NCBI GenBank assembly: GCA_020073145.1
Contig: JAIQFS010000013.1
Coordinates: forward strand, 1 to 64,000
Reading direction: 5' to 3'
DNA from: Terriglobia bacterium
GTDB lineage: Bacteria; Acidobacteriota; Terriglobia; Bryobacterales; Bryobacteraceae
Length of the DNA: 64,000 nucleotides
A program made the translations under genes and the position numbers. The notes below the pieces were generated by a model, which saw only the letters and a list, made by a program, of their open reading frames with translations, had not been told where the DNA came from and made no database searches. This document shows, piece by piece, positions 62,490 through 64,000 of the stretch; the first letter of the stretch is position 1; every line of letters starts with the position of its first letter.

Positions 62490-63341
62490 ATGGCCTTTTG
62501 TACGAATTGCGGAAATCAGCTCACCGAGGGTGCCCGGTTTTGTAACAAGTGCGGACGCCCCTTCACGGGAGCGGCAGACGCTGCCCCCATGTCCGAACCG
62601 CTGGATTACACCATCCAGGGAGACAACCTGCAAGTGGCGCGCGTGCGCCTCAAGCCCGGCCAGGAAGTGTATGCCGAAGCCGGCAAGATGGTGTACAAAA
62701 CGGCCAACGTGCAGTGGGAAAGCCGCATGAGCGGCGCCACTCTGAGCGAAAAGCTGATGGGCGCTTTGCGCCGCACCGTCACCGGTGAATCGCTGATGTT
62801 TACCTATTTCCGCGCCGATGGCGCGGGCGAAATCGGCTTTGCCGGCAGCTATCCGGGCCGCATTCAGGTGTTCGAGCTGAAGCCCGGCCAGACCATCCTG
62901 GCGCAGCGCGACGCATTTCTGCTGGCCCAGCCGTCGGTGCAGTTTAACGTGGCTTTCGTGAAGCGCCTCGGCGCCGGATTGCTGGGCGGGGAAGGATTCA
63001 TCCTGGAAAAATTCACCGGCCCCGGCGCGGTCTTCATTCATGCCGGCGGCGATTTCGTGGAATTCGATCTCGCCTCCGGCCAGACCCTGCAGGTCGATAC
63101 CGGCTGCATCGTGGCCTTCGACGAGTCGGTGGAGTACGATATCCAGTTCGTGGGCGGCATCAAAATGGCCCTCTTCGGCGGCGAAGGACTGTTCCTGGCC
63201 ACGCTGACGGGTCCGGGCCATGTGGTCATCCAGAGCCTGACGCTGGAAAAGTTGCGCCGCGAGCTCTCGCCCATGCGCACCGGCGGCGACGAGCACAACC
63301 CGCTCCGCTCCATCACGGGAATTCTCGGCTCCGAAGACTGA
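62490..63341 (+). CDS. AIM24/TIGR00266-like protein with N-terminal zinc ribbon
   Basis: A 283-residue protein. The zinc ribbon uses Cys4, Cys7, Cys18 and Cys21 (CTNCGNQL, FCNKCG). From about residue 38 the double-psi beta-barrel-like AIM24 domain begins (YTIQGDNLQVARVRLKPGQE) and runs to 265. AIM24-like proteins are of unknown function in bacteria. ATG at 62490 is only ten bases after TAAAAT (62475-62480), with no Shine-Dalgarno, so the transcript is probably leaderless or nearly so. Confidence 0.85.
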   Translation: MAFCTNCGNQLTEGARFCNKCGRPFTGAADAAPMSEPLDYTIQGDNLQVARVRLKPGQEVYAEAGKMVYKTANVQWESRMSGATLSEKLMGALRRTVTGESLMFTYFRADGAGEIGFAGSYPGRIQVFELKPGQTILAQRDAFLLAQPSVQFNVAFVKRLGAGLLGGEGFILEKFTGPGAVFIHAGGDFVEFDLASGQTLQVDTGCIVAFDESVEYDIQFVGGIKMALFGGEGLFLATLTGPGHVVIQSLTLEKLRRELSPMRTGGDEHNPLRSITGILGSED

Positions 63342-63400
63342 CCGCAAGCGGCTGCCGTTCCGCGCCGGCCCGCAGGTGCGCGCCGGCCCAAAAAGGGGCC

Positions 63401-63429
63401 TTGACATTTATTTTAGTTTAATCTAAATT
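63401..63429 (+). promoter_or_regulatory. arsR-type promoter with operator over the -10 box
   Basis: TTGACA (63401-63406), 17 bases, then TAAATT (63424-63429). The inverted repeat TTTAG-tttaat-CTAAA (63412-63427) covers the spacer and -10. Transcription would start close to 63436, the ATG itself, so the mRNA is predicted leaderless. The palindrome is the likely site of autorepression by the ArsR-type protein that follows. Confidence 0.65.
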
Positions 63430-63435
63430 AATGAC

Positions 63436-63801
63436 ATGAGCCCCGAGCCCGCCGTGCTGAGCGCCCTGGCATCGCCCCGCCGGCGCGAGATTCTGCGCCT
63501 GGTGTGGCGCGACGAGCTGTCCGCCGGGGCCATCCACCGCGCCATGCCCGACGTGACTTTCGGCGCAGTCTCGCTGCAGCTTCGGTCCCTGGAACAGGCC
63601 GGCCTGGTGGAATCGCGCAGCGAGAAGCAATTCCGGTTCTACCGCGCGCGCCGCGCGGCCTTGGGCCCGGCGGGGGCGATGCTCGAGCAGATGTGGGACG
63701 ACGCCCTGTGGCGTTTGAAACTCACCGCCGAGCTGGAACAGACCCGCCGCGGCCCGCGTCCGCGGCGGCGCCGCGAGCCAAAGAACTTGAAGAGAAAGTG
63801 A
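63436..63801 (+). CDS. ArsR-family helix-turn-helix repressor
   Basis: A 121-residue winged-helix protein: VLSALASPRRREILRLVWRD at the start, a recognition region in DVTFGAVSLQLRSLEQAGLV, and an Arg-rich tail. No cysteine metal site is present, so it is of the SdpR-like or non-metal type. These repressors are commonly paired with an AHSA1/START-domain protein, as here. It probably binds the palindrome at 63412-63427 and represses itself and the next gene. Confidence 0.87.
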   Translation: MSPEPAVLSALASPRRREILRLVWRDELSAGAIHRAMPDVTFGAVSLQLRSLEQAGLVESRSEKQFRFYRARRAALGPAGAMLEQMWDDALWRLKLTAELEQTRRGPRPRRRREPKNLKRK

Positions 63802-63807
63802 GCATTT

Positions 63808-64000
63808 ATGACGCCTTTGCCGCACCGCCTCGACCGCACTGTTGTGATTGCCGCCCAACCGGAGACCGTGTTCCGCTTCTTTACCGATTCCGAGCGCTGG
63901 GCTTCCTGGTGGGGCGCCGGCTCCACCATTGATCCCCGGCCCGGCGGACCGGTTCGGATTCTCTATCCGGGCGCCATCGAAGTGCTGGGCGAGGTGGTCG
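63808..64000 (+). CDS. AHSA1/START-like SRPBCC protein (partial)
   Basis: Starts at ATG 63808, six bases after the repressor stop, and runs off the right edge (64 codons visible). The sequence TVVIAAQPETVFRFFTDSER followed by WASWWGAG is the N-terminus of an AHSA1-type SRPBCC domain, a hydrophobic-ligand-binding fold. The ArsR-SRPBCC pair is a common two-gene unit with unknown ligand. Confidence 0.8.
   Translation, partial: MTPLPHRLDRTVVIAAQPETVFRFFTDSERWASWWGAGSTIDPRPGGPVRILYPGAIEVLGEVV

Noticed and set aside
1-64000. CRISPR arrays, prophage or intact insertion sequences
   Set aside because: No regularly spaced direct repeats, integrase, transposase with terminal repeats, or phage structural genes were found on reading the window.

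Overview
The window is high-GC, gene-dense DNA that looks like a chromosome segment of an Acidobacteriota bacterium, most likely Solibacter/Bryobacter-like. The pointers are a VWFA-domain protein of the acidobacterial type, futalosine-pathway menaquinone synthesis (mqnC), a PEP-CTERM sorting signal, an N-terminal fragment of the secreted acidobacterial family with 'PRTxDGKPNLTAP' repeats, and many secreted proteins without known function. Taxonomy is inferred from gene families only; there is no rRNA gene and I recognised no tRNA gene. The segment reads as ordinary chromosome: no CRISPR array, integrase, intact insertion sequence or phage block was seen.

Layout. 1-6.9 kb: end of an unknown gene, then minus-strand genes for a GT39-type glycosyltransferase, asparagine synthetase, phenylalanine hydroxylase, a phosphoesterase, and an ECF sigma factor with a membrane partner. 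6.9-9.8 kb: three-subunit proton-translocating transhydrogenase (pntA1-pntA2-pntB). 10-15.6 kb: a TPR protein translationally coupled to a zinc-ribbon/LamG-like protein, and a divergent TonB-domain protein with a JAB/MPN-like N-terminus. 15.7-21.4 kb: SDR, Nudix, menaquinone methyltransferase and a giant CPBP protease whose extracytoplasmic domain is duplicated. 21.5-31.6 kb: mostly secreted or accessory genes (small Cys-rich protein, GAF-like protein, lytic transglycosylase, M20 peptidase, GlcG-like protein, 65-residue PEP-CTERM protein, aminotransferase, cupin). 31.6-40.1 kb: mqnC, VWFA protein, comF, HNH nuclease, membrane glycosyltransferase, and an NtrY/NtrX-like sigma-54 two-component pair. 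40.1-41.9 kb: a micro-ORF and a class C beta-lactamase-like serine hydrolase lying between ntrX and a decayed second copy of the ntrX 3' end. 41.9-47.9 kb: MetE-like enzyme, mtaB, a HEPN protein with a partner, and the recR-ybaB-dnaX operon with the SRP RNA gene. 48-60 kb: a large signalling island (outer-membrane barrel, PstS-like periplasmic protein, hybrid kinase, two paralogous kinases flanking three response regulators). 60-64 kb: permease, thiE, peroxiredoxin, AIM24-like protein, and an ArsR-type repressor with an AHSA1-type partner.

The most interesting parts are the signalling island, which includes a response regulator where both the HD-GYP and the GGDEF signature appear lost; the HEPN two-gene module; the duplicated ntrX tail around the beta-lactamase insert; the micro-ORF with an ideal Shine-Dalgarno; the tiny PEP-CTERM protein; and a recurring near-leaderless gene architecture.
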